Assembly: GCA_035531755.1 (NCBI GenBank)
Contig: DATKSK010000014.1
Span: forward strand, 1-45,587
Length of the DNA stretch: 45,587 nucleotides
Origin: Acidimicrobiales bacterium
GTDB taxonomy: Bacteria; Actinomycetota; Acidimicrobiia; Acidimicrobiales; UBA8190
Direction of reading: 5' to 3'
Part shown: in pieces, positions 15,730-23,550 of the stretch
How the letters are laid out: every line of letters starts with the position of its first letter
How positions within the stretch are numbered: the stretch's first letter is position 1
Made by a program: the position numbers and the translations under genes
The notes under the pieces: model-generated
What the model was told of the DNA's origin: nothing
Database searches by the model: none
What the model saw: the letters and a program-made list of their open reading frames with translations, nothing else

Positions 15730-17346
15730 TCAGCCCGCCGCCTGCTCCACGAGCCGTCGGGCCACGACCTTGAGCGCCAGTGTCTCGTCGGCGCCCTCGA
15801 AGATCGACAGCACCCGGGCGTCGACGAAGTACCGGCTCACCGGGAACTCCTCGGCATACCCCATGCCGCCGTGGATCTGCATGGCTTCGCGCGTCACCCA
15901 CTCGGCGGCGCGGCACACGTAGGCCTTCAACATCGACGCCTCGAGCGTCCCTTCACCCTTGGCCATGAGGCGGGCCACCTCGTACGAGAACTGCCGGGCC
16001 ACCTGGATCAGCACCGCCATGCGAGCCAGCTTCGCCCGGGTCAGCTGGTAGTCGCCGACGGGCCGCCCGAACACCACGCGGTTGGCGGCGTAGTCGGTGG
16101 CGGCCTCGTAGGCGGCCTGCATGACCCCGAGCGCCCGCGCCGCGGTCTGGAGGCGGCCGTTCTCGAACCCGGCCATCTGGAAGTAGAAGCCCCGGCCCAC
16201 ACCCTCCTCACCACCCACCAGGTTGGCGTCGGGGACGAACCAGTTGTCGAAGGCGATCTCGTAGGAGTGCATGCCCCGGTAGCCGAGGGTGTCGATGGGC
16301 CGTCCCTCCATGCGACCCCCGGGGTCGCGGCGCCCGTCCGCGGCGGCGTCCTGCTCGAAGACGAACCCGCTGCCCTCCCCGCGGGGCTTCTCGACGACGA
16401 ACAGCGACAGGCCCCGGTGCGCTTTGGCGCGGTCGGGGTCGGTGCGGGCGAGGAGCATGAGGACGTCGGCGCGGGCCGCGAACGTGCACCAGGTCTTCAC
16501 CCCGTTGACGAGCCAGCCGCCGTCGGTGCGCGCCGCCGCGGTGACGATGGCGGCGACGTCGGAGCCGAAGTCCGGCTCGGTGACCGCCACCGCGTTCATG
16601 ACCTCGCCCGAGGCCAGCCTCGGCAGCCACAGCTGCTTCTGCTCCTCCGTCCCTCCCGCCACGAGGGCACGGCTGAGGATCTCGGGCCTCGTGATCAGTG
16701 ACCCGCCGGCCCCGAGGGATCCCCAGGACAGCTCTTCGGTGGCCACCACCATGCCCAGGTAGTCGCTGTCTCCCCCCGAGGCGAACCCGCCGTACTCCTC
16801 GGGGATCGACAGCCCCAGCGCGCCCATGTCGGCGAGGCCCGTGATGATCTCTTCGGGGATGTCGTCGTTGGCCCGGTGGATGTGCTCGGCGCGGGGCCGG
16901 ATCTGCTCCTCGGCGAAGCGGTGGAAGGTGTCGCGCACGAGGGCGAAGTCGGCGTCGAGACGGCGGTCGCCTTCGGTGCCCGCCAGCCCGGCGAGGAACA
17001 CCGGGTCGCGGTGGGCGGCGACGAACGGCCGGGCCGGTCCCATCCAGTCCGGCGTCGTGCCGAAGGCCTCCTCCCGCCCGACCAGGCGGGCGGCGAGGTC
17101 GGCGAGTGCGTCGGCCACGAAGGCACAGGCGATGCGGGCCTCGTCCGCGCCGGTGGCGCCGTAGGTGAGGGCGGCCTCCGCGGCGCGCACGCCGGCGGCG
17201 GCGTGGGCGAGGTCGTACGCCACGACCTGGTCGGCGTCGGGGCCGCCGCCCGCCGCCACCCGCCGGGCGGCGTCGCCGACGACCGACGACGCCAGGGCCA
17301 GCGCGGCCGTGGCCGCCTCGAGGTTCGGGGTCGGGCTACCGGGCAC
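15730..17346 (-). CDS. Acyl-CoA dehydrogenase with N-terminal extension, methylsuccinyl-CoA dehydrogenase-like
   Basis: A 538-residue flavoprotein. Residues 1 to about 125 form an extra Ala-rich helical region. The acyl-CoA dehydrogenase core then starts at LVRDTFHRFAEEQIRPRAEH. Core marks are IPEEYGGF, VTEPDFGSDVA, WCTFAARADVLMLLAR, YQLTRAKLARMAVLIQ, QIHGGMGYAEEF and the C-terminal IFEGADETLAL; Glu517 is the probable catalytic base. Length and extension match methylsuccinyl-CoA dehydrogenase of the ethylmalonyl-CoA pathway better than ordinary ~390-residue enzymes. It converges on the lyase gene with stop codons about 3 nt apart. GTG 17346 starts 9 nt after the methyltransferase gene, probably in one operon. 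Confidence 0.83.
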   Translation of the reverse strand: MPGSPTPNLEAATAALALASSVVGDAARRVAAGGGPDADQVVAYDLAHAAAGVRAAEAALTYGATGADEARIACAFVADALADLAARLVGREEAFGTTPDWMGPARPFVAAHRDPVFLAGLAGTEGDRRLDADFALVRDTFHRFAEEQIRPRAEHIHRANDDIPEEIITGLADMGALGLSIPEEYGGFASGGDSDYLGMVVATEELSWGSLGAGGSLITRPEILSRALVAGGTEEQKQLWLPRLASGEVMNAVAVTEPDFGSDVAAIVTAAARTDGGWLVNGVKTWCTFAARADVLMLLARTDPDRAKAHRGLSLFVVEKPRGEGSGFVFEQDAAADGRRDPGGRMEGRPIDTLGYRGMHSYEIAFDNWFVPDANLVGGEEGVGRGFYFQMAGFENGRLQTAARALGVMQAAYEAATDYAANRVVFGRPVGDYQLTRAKLARMAVLIQVARQFSYEVARLMAKGEGTLEASMLKAYVCRAAEWVTREAMQIHGGMGYAEEFPVSRYFVDARVLSIFEGADETLALKVVARRLVEQAAG

Positions 17347-17355
17347 GGCCAGAGG

Positions 17356-18015
17356 TTAGCGATCGCCCGCGCCAGCTTCGGGCACGCGCCCGATGACCGT
17401 GACGAGCGGGGGGAGGACGACGGGGTCCTGCCCGGGGTCGACGCCGGTCAGCGACTGCAGGTACGCCGTCACGGGCCCGGGCCCGACGCCGGCGGGCGCC
17501 TCCGCCCAGGCGTCGACGATGTCGAGCCCCGCGTCGCGTGCCAGCGCCGGGAGCAGCGCGCCGACGTCGGGATGGCGCGCGCCGGGCATGGACATCGGTG
17601 TCCCGCCCACGCGCCCCGCCGAGGTGACGGGCTCCTGCGCGACCACCCAGCCACCGGGGCGCACCGCCGCCCGCATCCGCCGCAGCACGACGGCAGGGTC
17701 GGCCACGTGCATCAGCAGGAACCGGCAGAACGCCAGGTCCACGGCCTCGGGGAGGAGGAGGTCCTCGCCCGCCTGGGTGATGGCGAGCACCTGGCTGAAC
17801 GCCGCCGCGGCGGTGGCGGCCTCGTCCCGGGCGCGCGGGTCGCTGTCCACGGCGTACACGCGCCCGTCGTGCCCCACGATCTCGGCGAGGGCCACCGACA
17901 CGTCCCCGCCCCCCGCGCCCACGTCGACGCACCGCCAGCCGGGGCCGATCCCGAGGCGTTCGAGGGCGGTGGCGAGGGGACGCCGGTACACGTCGTCGCG
18001 CAGGGCGTCCGGCAC
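17356..18015 (-). CDS. Class I SAM-dependent methyltransferase
   Basis: A 219-residue methyltransferase. Motif I is CVDVGAGGGDVSVALAE, motif II region AVDSDPRARDEA, then DLAFCRFLLMHVADP and MRAAVRPGGWVVAQEP. The fold is clear but the substrate is not. GTG 18015 is preceded by TAGCGT at 7 nt, a leaderless arrangement, and the promoter faces that of the DUF6941-like gene. The TAA stop lies 9 nt before the start of the acyl-CoA dehydrogenase gene; those same bases form a TAACCT hexamer, so a separate promoter for the dehydrogenase is possible but not needed. Confidence 0.83.
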   Translation of the reverse strand: MPDALRDDVYRRPLATALERLGIGPGWRCVDVGAGGGDVSVALAEIVGHDGRVYAVDSDPRARDEAATAAAAFSQVLAITQAGEDLLLPEAVDLAFCRFLLMHVADPAVVLRRMRAAVRPGGWVVAQEPVTSAGRVGGTPMSMPGARHPDVGALLPALARDAGLDIVDAWAEAPAGVGPGPVTAYLQSLTGVDPGQDPVVLPPLVTVIGRVPEAGAGDR

Positions 18016-18022
18016 GGATCAG

Positions 18023-18028
18023 ACGCTA
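18023..18028 (-). promoter_or_regulatory. -10 element (TAGCGT) of the methyltransferase gene
   Basis: TAGCGT on the minus strand ends 7 nt before GTG 18015. It lies only 7 bp from the divergent -10 of the next gene, so the two promoters overlap. Confidence 0.5.
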
Positions 18029-18035
18029 CCGGCTG

Positions 18036-18041
18036 TAGCCT
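18036..18041 (+). promoter_or_regulatory. -10 element (TAGCCT) of the DUF6941-like gene
   Basis: TAGCCT is followed by 7 nt and GTG 18049 without a ribosome site. Its -35 region would lie inside the divergent methyltransferase gene. Confidence 0.5.
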
Positions 18042-18048
18042 GCCGGAC

Positions 18049-18477
18049 GTGAAGGTCACGATGCTGCTGTGCGACTCCGCCCAGGTCGCCGACGGGAAGC
18101 TGTTCGTGCTGGGGGGTGGGTGGTCCCTCACGGGGCCCGAGCCGATGCCCTCGGCCATCGCGCTCAAGATCGACGTGGGATGGCACGAGGCCGACCAGGT
18201 GCACCACTGGGAGCTGTACCTCGAGGACGCCGACGGCCGGCCGGTCATGGTGGACACCCCGGAGGGGACCCACCCGGTGGAGGTGCGCGGGGAGTTCAAC
18301 GTCGTGCGGCCGACGACGGTCCCGGTGGGGACGCCCATCGACGTCGCCCTGGCGGTCAACCTCGGCCCGCTCCCGCTCGAGCCCGGCAACCGCTACACGT
18401 GGCGCCTGTCCATCGGCGGCGAGTCCGAGGCCGACTGGGCCCTCGGGTTCACCACCCGGCCGAGGCCGGCGCCATGA
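18049..18477 (+). CDS. Conserved hypothetical protein (DUF6941-like)
   Basis: A 142-residue soluble, beta-rich protein. It begins VKVTMLLCDSAQVADGKLFV and continues with GGGWS, a pattern I associate with the uncharacterised actinobacterial DUF6941 family. The rest alternates short strands (HHWELYLEDADGRPVMVDT, VDVALAVNLGPLPLEPGNRY) like a small beta sandwich. No catalytic motif is visible and no function is known to me. Its stop overlaps the ATG of the MaoC gene (ATGA), so the two are translationally coupled and the protein may assist or be co-regulated with that hydratase. Confidence 0.65.
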   Translation: MKVTMLLCDSAQVADGKLFVLGGGWSLTGPEPMPSAIALKIDVGWHEADQVHHWELYLEDADGRPVMVDTPEGTHPVEVRGEFNVVRPTTVPVGTPIDVALAVNLGPLPLEPGNRYTWRLSIGGESEADWALGFTTRPRPAP

Positions 18478-18986
18478 CCACCTACGACCGCCCCTTCGGC
18501 CGGTACTTCGAGGACTTCGAGCCCGGTGACATCTACCGGCACTGGCCGGGGAAGACCGTCACGGAGTACGACGACCACCTCTTCTGCATGATCACGATGA
18601 ACCACCATCCCCTGCACACCAACGAGTGGTTCGCGCAGAACGAGACGGTGCACGGCAAGAACGTCGTGGTGGGCAACCTCGTCTACTCGCTGGTGCTCGG
18701 GATGAGCGTCCCCGACGTGAGCGGGTCGTGCATCGCCAACCTCGAGGTGGAGTCGCTCGTCCACCGCTACCCGACCTTCCACGGCGACACCATCTACGCC
18801 GAGACGAGGGTCATCGGGAAGGTCGAGTCCTCGTCGAAGCCCGACCGGGGCATCGTCACGGTGGAGACGAAGGGCTTCAACCAGCGCGGCGAGGAGGTCT
18901 GCTACTTCCGCCGCAAGCTCATGGTGTGGAAGCGCGAGGCCGCCCCCGAGCGCCGGCGTCCCTACGGGGCCGACGTCTGGGACTGA
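18474..18986 (+). CDS. MaoC family dehydratase, mesaconyl-CoA hydratase-like
   Basis: A 170-residue hot-dog fold hydratase. It has FEDFEPGDIYRHWPGKTVTE at the N terminus. MITMNHHPLHTNEWFAQ, with its Asn-His pair, sits where MaoC proteins carry the catalytic Asp/His segment. KNVVVGNLVYSLVLGMS and FHGDTIYAETRVIGKVES follow. This looks like the single-domain mesaconyl-CoA hydratases found in actinobacterial ethylmalonyl-CoA gene sets, which hydrate mesaconyl-CoA to beta-methylmalyl-CoA, the substrate of the lyase at 14.8 kb. The specificity is inferred from neighbourhood and overall look. ATG 18474 overlaps the previous stop by 4 nt. Confidence 0.8.
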   Translation: MTTYDRPFGRYFEDFEPGDIYRHWPGKTVTEYDDHLFCMITMNHHPLHTNEWFAQNETVHGKNVVVGNLVYSLVLGMSVPDVSGSCIANLEVESLVHRYPTFHGDTIYAETRVIGKVESSSKPDRGIVTVETKGFNQRGEEVCYFRRKLMVWKREAAPERRRPYGADVWD

Positions 18987-19864
18987 CCGCCCCACCGGCG
19001 GGACCAGCCCTCGGCGCGCTGCGACGGGCCGTCCTCGGCGTGGGCCGGGACGGCCTGCGCCCCTTCCCCTGGCGCTCGACGCGCGACCCATGGGCGGTCA
19101 TGGTGAGCGAGGTCATGCTCCAGCAGACGCAGGCGTCGCGTGTGGTCGAGCCCTACGCGCGCTTCATGCTTTCCTTCCCGACCCCGCGCGCCTGCGCCGA
19201 CGCGGGGCCGGCCGCGGTGCTCCGGGCCTGGGCCGGCCTCGGGTACAACCGCCGTGCGCGCCAGCTCCACCGGGCCGCGCAGGCGATCTCGGAGCGCCAC
19301 GGCGGCTCGGTCCCGGCCGACCGCCGGGCGCTCGAGGCCCTGCCCGGCGTCGGGGCGTACACGGCCCGTGCGGTGCTCGCCTTCGCCTTCGAGCGCCACG
19401 AAGCCGTGGTGGACGTCAACGTGGCTCGGGTCCTGGCGCGGGCCGTGGCCGGCGCACCCCTGACGACCGGTGGCGCCCAGTCGCTGGCCGACGGCCTCGT
19501 GCCGAGGGGCCGGTCGTGGGAGTGGAACCAGGCGATCATGGAGATCGGCGCGGTGGCGTGCACGGCGCGTCGCCCGGCGTGCGGTCGCTGCCCCCTGGCG
19601 CGGCGCTGTGCGTGGCGCCGCGCCGGAGGCGTCACGCCCGACCCCGCGGCCGCACCGACCCGGCAAGCCCCCTTCGGCGGCTCCGACCGCCAGGGACGGG
19701 GGCGCCTCGTCGCCGCGCTCCGGGCGGGCCGCGTACCCGCCGCGCAGGTGGCGGCGGTGTGCGGCTGGCCCCACGACGCCGCCCGCGCCCGACGCGTCGC
19801 CGACGCGCTCGTCGCCGAGGGCCTGGCCCGGCGCGGGCCGGGGGGCACGCTCACCCTTCCGTGA
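18983..19864 (+). CDS. mutY: A/G-specific adenine glycosylase (MutY)
   Basis: A base-excision repair glycosylase of up to 293 residues that removes adenine opposite 8-oxoguanine. Visible are RDPWAVMVSEVMLQQTQ with the catalytic Glu, the helix-hairpin-helix LPGVGAYTARAV, the catalytic Asp in VVDVNVARVL, and the iron-sulfur ligands in a C-x6-C-x2-C-x5-C pattern (CTARRPACGRCPLARRC). The C terminus is a short winged-helix-like segment instead of a NUDIX-like domain. The start is unclear: no ATG, GTG or TTG fits the conserved first helix. I use a CTG overlapping the MaoC stop (CTGA). GTG 19040 would delete that helix, and GTG near 18923 would overlap MaoC by about 60 nt. Confidence 0.87.
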   Translation: MTAPPAGPALGALRRAVLGVGRDGLRPFPWRSTRDPWAVMVSEVMLQQTQASRVVEPYARFMLSFPTPRACADAGPAAVLRAWAGLGYNRRARQLHRAAQAISERHGGSVPADRRALEALPGVGAYTARAVLAFAFERHEAVVDVNVARVLARAVAGAPLTTGGAQSLADGLVPRGRSWEWNQAIMEIGAVACTARRPACGRCPLARRCAWRRAGGVTPDPAAAPTRQAPFGGSDRQGRGRLVAALRAGRVPAAQVAAVCGWPHDAARARRVADALVAEGLARRGPGGTLTLP

Positions 19865-19865
19865 T

Positions 19866-19930
19866 CGCCGGGCCCCGCCGACACGGGCGCCGTCGGGCGC
19901 CGCCGGCGAAGACACCGCCGGGCCCCGCCG
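19866..19930. repeat. 15-bp direct repeat between convergent genes
   Basis: CGCCGGGCCCCGCCG occurs at 19866-19880 and 19916-19930, either side of a GC-rich segment between the ends of mutY and the hydrolase gene. It could form a GC-rich stem, but there is no T run. Confidence 0.7.
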
Positions 19931-19933
19931 TGC

Positions 19934-20800
19934 TCAGGTGAGGAAGCGCAGGACGTGGTCCCGCACGAGATCGGGCTGCTCCAGATGGAGAAAGTGGCCG
20001 GCACGCTCGACGGTCACCCGCTCGGAGCCTGCGGGCAGGAGCGCGCCCACGTCCCCGATGGCGTCGAGGCCCATGGCGCCGTCGTCGGTGCCGTGCAGGT
20101 ACATCGTCGGCTGCGACGGCACCTCGGCCGTCGCCGCCTGGGCCTCGGCGTACACGGGGTCCTGGTACGCCGGGTCGAACAGCGATCGGTAGTAGCCGAT
20201 GGCGGCAGCGAGGTTGGCGGGGTCACCGATCGACTGCTTCACCTGGGCCACGTCCCATGTGGCGTCGTATCCCGGCGACCAGTCCGCCCACAAGTGGTCG
20301 AGGAACGCCAGGCCGTCGGCGGCCACGGCCATCTCGGCCATGGGGAGCTGGAAGAGAAAGACGTAGAAGCTGCGCTTCAGCTGCGCGTAGGTGAAGAACG
20401 ACTCTGCCGACGCCGCCAGGGGCGGGACGGCCATGGCGACCACCCGGCGCCACCGGTCCGGGTGCAGCACCGCCGCGCCGTAGGCGGCGTACGCCCCCCA
20501 GTCGTGGCCGATCACCACGGCGTCGCCGTCGCCGCCGAGCGCACCGTGGAGGGCGCAGGCGTCGCTGGCCAGGGCGCCCACCTGGTAGACGCCGTCCGTC
20601 GGGACGGCCGTGGGCGCGTACCCCCGCATCCACGGCGCCACCACGTGGTACCCGGCGTCGGCCAGGGCCGGCATGAGGTGCCTCCACGTGTGCGCCGTGT
20701 CAGGGAAGCCGTGCAGGCACAGGGCCAGGGGCCCGGCGGCGGGCCCGGCCTCAAGGTAGGAGAACGCGATGCCGTTGACAGTGACGAGCCGCGATTGCAT
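19934..20800 (-). CDS. Alpha/beta hydrolase (epoxide hydrolase-like)
   Basis: A 288-residue hydrolase. Motifs are the oxyanion region LCLHGFPDTAHTWRHLMPAL, the nucleophile elbow GHDWGAY with Asp as nucleophile (as in epoxide hydrolases and haloalkane dehalogenases), a helical cap, then YLHGTDDGA and the catalytic His of RAGHFLHLEQP. The HGFPD motif favours epoxide hydrolase over dehalogenase; the substrate is unknown. ATG 20800 is preceded by TACTCT at 6 nt with no ribosome site. It converges on mutY and is divergent from the MBL gene. Confidence 0.85.
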   Translation of the reverse strand: MQSRLVTVNGIAFSYLEAGPAAGPLALCLHGFPDTAHTWRHLMPALADAGYHVVAPWMRGYAPTAVPTDGVYQVGALASDACALHGALGGDGDAVVIGHDWGAYAAYGAAVLHPDRWRRVVAMAVPPLAASAESFFTYAQLKRSFYVFLFQLPMAEMAVAADGLAFLDHLWADWSPGYDATWDVAQVKQSIGDPANLAAAIGYYRSLFDPAYQDPVYAEAQAATAEVPSQPTMYLHGTDDGAMGLDAIGDVGALLPAGSERVTVERAGHFLHLEQPDLVRDHVLRFLT

Positions 20801-20806
20801 GGTCGG

Positions 20807-20812
20807 AGAGTA
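20807..20812 (-). promoter_or_regulatory. -10 element (TACTCT) of the epoxide hydrolase-like gene
   Basis: TACTCT on the minus strand ends 6 nt before ATG 20800, a leaderless arrangement. Confidence 0.5.
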
Positions 20813-20919
20813 GTGTCGGCGCCCGAGGGGCCTCCCCGGCTCCCTGGGGCCGGTCCGCTCGCCGGGAGATCGCCGGGAGGCCGCCGGGCACCGGCGGGGG
20901 AGACAGAGGGGGTCGTTCG

Positions 20920-21771
20920 CTGCGAGTCACGTTCTTCGGCGTCAGGGGCTCGTGCCCGTGCTCGGGTGAGCACTACGTGCGCTACGGCGGCAACACCGCG
21001 TGCGTCACCGTCGAAGTCGGTGACGAGCCGCCGATCGTCCTCGACCTCGGGACCGGCCTCCGCCCGCTCGGGCACGCGCTCGAGGACCGCTACGGGCTCG
21101 GCAACCCCGTCGAGGTCACCGCCTTCCTGACGCACCTGCATTGGGACCACATCATCGGCCTGCCCTTCTGCACGCCGCTGCTGCGCGAGGGCGGGCGCAT
21201 GGACGTCTACGGGCCGCCCCAGGAGGGCGGCACGCTCCACGACATCATCGACAGGGTGGTGAAGCCCCCCTTCTTCCCCGTGCAGGTGAAGGAGCTCCAG
21301 GGCAAGATCGAGTTCAACGAGGTGACCGACGAGGTCATCGCCGTGGGGTCGGCCAAGGTGCGGGTTCGGCGCGTCCCGCACGTGGGCACCACCCTCGGGT
21401 TCCGGATCGAGGCCGGAAACGCCTCGGTGGCCTTCGTGAGCGATCACCAGGCCCCCGACGACCGGTCCGTGGTCGCGCCGGCGGTGCTCGAGCTGTGCGA
21501 CCACGCCGACCTCGTCATCCACGACGCCCAGTACACCGAGGAGGAGTACCGGGCCAAGGCCACGTGGGGGCACTCCACCATCGGTTACGCCGTGCACGTG
21601 GCGGCGGCCGCCGGCGCCCGGCAGCTGGCGCTGTTCCACCACGACCCGCAGCACACCGACGACGACATCGACGGGCTCCTGGCCCAGGCGAAGGTGGCGC
21701 CCGACGCCGCCCGTCTCGACGGCGTCGTGGCCGCCAGGGAAGGATTGGTCATCGACCTCGGGCGCCCCTGA
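20920..21771 (+). CDS. MBL-fold metallo-hydrolase
   Basis: A 283-residue metallo-beta-lactamase fold protein. The conserved opening strand RVTFFGVRGSCPCSG is followed by YGGNTACV, LDLGTG, the zinc site THLHWDH, and later His/Asp ligands in VPHVG, VSDHQAP, HDAQYT, WGHST and FHHDP. The set matches phosphodiesterase or RNase Z-like hydrolases of the family; the substrate is unknown. No ATG, GTG or TTG precedes the conserved first strand in frame. A CTG at 20920 with AGAGGGGG and a 7-nt spacer is the best start. GTG 20977 would remove the first strand. The flavin reductase gene follows after 35 nt. Confidence 0.85.
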   Translation: MRVTFFGVRGSCPCSGEHYVRYGGNTACVTVEVGDEPPIVLDLGTGLRPLGHALEDRYGLGNPVEVTAFLTHLHWDHIIGLPFCTPLLREGGRMDVYGPPQEGGTLHDIIDRVVKPPFFPVQVKELQGKIEFNEVTDEVIAVGSAKVRVRRVPHVGTTLGFRIEAGNASVAFVSDHQAPDDRSVVAPAVLELCDHADLVIHDAQYTEEEYRAKATWGHSTIGYAVHVAAAAGARQLALFHHDPQHTDDDIDGLLAQAKVAPDAARLDGVVAAREGLVIDLGRP

Positions 21772-21806
21772 CGGCACCCGAGCGTGGCGAGCAGGACGAG
21801 GAGACC

Positions 21807-22352
21807 ATGAGCGACACTGCGGCGGAGGGGATCGGGGCGGTCGACGCCGACGGCGACGACATGGGGGCGTCCGGGGCGTCGACGTTCGACGCCGGGCGCT
21901 TCCGCGAGGTCCTCGGCCACTTCGCCACGGGGGTGACCATCGTCACCGCCATGGAGGACGCCGAGCCCGTCGGGTTCACCTGCCAGGCCTTCACGTCCCT
22001 GTCGCTCGAGCCGCCCCTCGTGGCGCTGGCACCCGGGAAGAGCTCCACCAGCTGGCCCCGGATCGTGGCGGCCGGCTCGTTCTGCGTCAACATCCTCGCC
22101 GAGGACCAGGAGGCGCTCAGCCGGGACTTCGCCATCTCGGGCGGGGACAAGTTCACGGGCGTGGGCTGGCGCTCGGCGGGCAACGGCGCCCCCATCCTCG
22201 ACGGCGCCCTGGGCTGGGTCGAGTGCGCGTTCGTGGTCGCGCACGACGCCGGCGACCACGAGCTGGTCGTGGGCCGTGTCCAGGACATGGGCGTCCGCCG
22301 GGGCCGGCCGTTGCTCTACTACCGGGGTGGCTTCGGCCGGTTCGAGCCGTAG
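21807..22352 (+). CDS. Flavin reductase family protein (FMN-binding split barrel)
   Basis: A 181-residue flavin-reductase-like domain protein. After about 30 acidic residues comes FREVLGHFATGVTIVTA, the family hallmark. It is followed by GFTCQAFTSLSLEPPLVAL, SFCVNILAEDQEALSRDFA and the C-terminal LLYYRGGFGRFEP. Such proteins reduce FMN or FAD with NAD(P)H and pass it to a two-component monooxygenase; two LLM-class flavoproteins lie elsewhere in the window, but none is directly adjacent. ATG 21807 has a GAGGAG ribosome site. Probably co-transcribed with the MBL gene. Confidence 0.87.
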   Translation: MSDTAAEGIGAVDADGDDMGASGASTFDAGRFREVLGHFATGVTIVTAMEDAEPVGFTCQAFTSLSLEPPLVALAPGKSSTSWPRIVAAGSFCVNILAEDQEALSRDFAISGGDKFTGVGWRSAGNGAPILDGALGWVECAFVVAHDAGDHELVVGRVQDMGVRRGRPLLYYRGGFGRFEP

Positions 22353-22411
22353 GGCGCGGGCGCGCCGGGGCGACAGGGCGGCCCCGTCTCGATCGGCGCG
22401 TCGTCCGGCGG

Positions 22412-22417
22412 TAGCCT
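22412..22417 (+). promoter_or_regulatory. -10 element (TAGCCT) of the RmlC-like gene
   Basis: TAGCCT is followed by 8 nt and GTG 22426, with no ribosome site. Confidence 0.45.
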
Positions 22418-22425
22418 CACCGGCC

Positions 22426-22977
22426 GTGCCCCGGATCATTCCCTCCGACGAGATCGCCGACGTGGTCGTGGTCGAGCCCGACGTCCACGGCGACGAGCGC
22501 GGTCGCTTCATCGAGACCTACCGGCGGTCGTGGTTCCCGCTCGGACGCGAGATGGTCCAGGGGAACCGCTCCGAGAAGCAGGCGGGCGCCGTCGTCGGCC
22601 TGCACTACCACCTCCACCAGGCCGACTACTGGTACGTCCTGCGTGGCACGGCCCGGGTCGTCCTCCACGACCTGCGCATCGGGTCTCCGACCGAGGCCGT
22701 CACCATGTCGATCGACCTGGACGGCGCGCGCGACACGGGCGTGTTCATCCCGCCGGGCGTGGCCCACGGGTTCGCATCGCTCACCGATGTCCTGCTGTGG
22801 TACCTCGTGGACGGCTACTACAACCCCAACGACGAGTTGGGTGTGGCCTGGGACGACCCCGAAGTCGGTGCGGACTGGGGCATCGCCGCCCCCGTGCTGT
22901 CGGCGCGCGACCAGTCCAACCCCCGCCGCTCGGACCTCGACCCGGCCCTCTGCCCCCGCTACGGCCTGCGGACGTGA
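22426..22977 (+). CDS. dTDP-4-dehydrorhamnose 3,5-epimerase family protein
   Basis: A 183-residue cupin of the RmlC family. Diagnostic segments are DERGRFIETYR near the start and VVGLHYHLHQADYWYVLRGT, corresponding to the RmlC GLHYQ motif with the catalytic His. HDLRIGSPT, FIPPGVAHGFASL and WYLVDGYYNPNDELGVAWDD follow. RmlC epimerises dTDP-4-keto-6-deoxyglucose on the way to dTDP-rhamnose; other members act on related nucleotide sugars. No rmlA, rmlB or rmlD lies nearby, so the exact substrate is uncertain. GTG 22426 follows a TAGCCT hexamer by 8 nt. Confidence 0.83.
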   Translation: MPRIIPSDEIADVVVVEPDVHGDERGRFIETYRRSWFPLGREMVQGNRSEKQAGAVVGLHYHLHQADYWYVLRGTARVVLHDLRIGSPTEAVTMSIDLDGARDTGVFIPPGVAHGFASLTDVLLWYLVDGYYNPNDELGVAWDDPEVGADWGIAAPVLSARDQSNPRRSDLDPALCPRYGLRT

Positions 22978-23120
22978 CGCGGGCCGGGGCGCCCCGCTCC
23001 GGCGGCCCCCGCGCCGGGGCCACGGGCGCGGAGGCGCCCCGTGACGACTCGATCCGGTCCGCGGTGCGCGTGGCGCGCCGGGGGCTGGACTGGCGCGCCG
23101 AGAACCGGCACGCTGGCGGC

Positions 23121-23534
23121 GTGGACGAATCGCAGCAATGGGTGGAGTTCGGGCGCTGGGTGGCGGAGCAGCGCGAGCAGCGGGGCCTGCGCCGCCGCGA
23201 CGCCGCCCGGCGGGCGAAGATCCCCGAGACGCTGTGGCGCGACCTCGAGACGGGGCGCAAGGAGGCCATCGGGGGTATCCGGCTCCTGCCCAATCCCAGC
23301 GCGGACGTCCTCGAGCGCCTGGCCGGCGCGCTCGAGGTCCCCGTCGAGGACGTCCTGGCCCGCATCGGCCGGCCCGCCCGGGCACCGAAGCCCGCCGCCC
23401 GCGCCACCGACGCCGGGCGCTCCGGGGACGACGGCTCGTTGTTGGGGGTGAAGCTGCGCCGCCTGTCCGACCGCGACCGGCTGCTGGTCGAGCGGCTGGT
23501 CGACGCCATGCTCGAGCACGACGACCGCGGCTAG
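23121..23534 (+). CDS. XRE-type helix-turn-helix protein
   Basis: A 137-residue protein. The N-terminal half is a lambda-repressor-like helix-turn-helix (FGRWVAEQREQRGLRRRDAA, RAKIPETLWRDLETGR) followed by VLERLAGALEVPVEDVLARI, the last helix of the domain. A Pro/Ala linker leads to a C-terminal helix (SDRDRLLVERLVDAMLEHDD) that may dimerise. It is likely a DNA-binding regulator; the target and signal are unknown. The start is GTG 23121 with a CACGCT hexamer 6 nt upstream; longer in-frame versions overlap the RmlC-like gene. The LLM flavoprotein gene begins 16 nt after it. Confidence 0.78.
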   Translation: MDESQQWVEFGRWVAEQREQRGLRRRDAARRAKIPETLWRDLETGRKEAIGGIRLLPNPSADVLERLAGALEVPVEDVLARIGRPARAPKPAARATDAGRSGDDGSLLGVKLRRLSDRDRLLVERLVDAMLEHDDRG

Positions 23535-23542
23535 TCGGCTAG
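23531..23542. repeat. Short direct repeat at the XRE/LLM gene boundary
   Basis: CTAGTCGG is repeated in tandem around the TAG stop of the XRE gene, producing CTA-N6-TAG. A TAGTCG hexamer in the second copy lies 5 nt before GTG 23551. Confidence 0.5.
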
Positions 23543-23550
23543 TCGGTCGC

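Noticed and set aside
17353-17358. TAACCT as a firm separate promoter for the acyl-CoA dehydrogenase
   Set aside because: The TAA is the stop codon of the upstream methyltransferase gene and the gap is only 9 nt, so an operon explains it equally well. It is kept only as a weak member of the motif series.
20977-21771. GTG 20977 as the start of the MBL hydrolase
   Set aside because: It would remove the conserved first strand and GVRGSCP segment of the family, which are encoded in frame just upstream.
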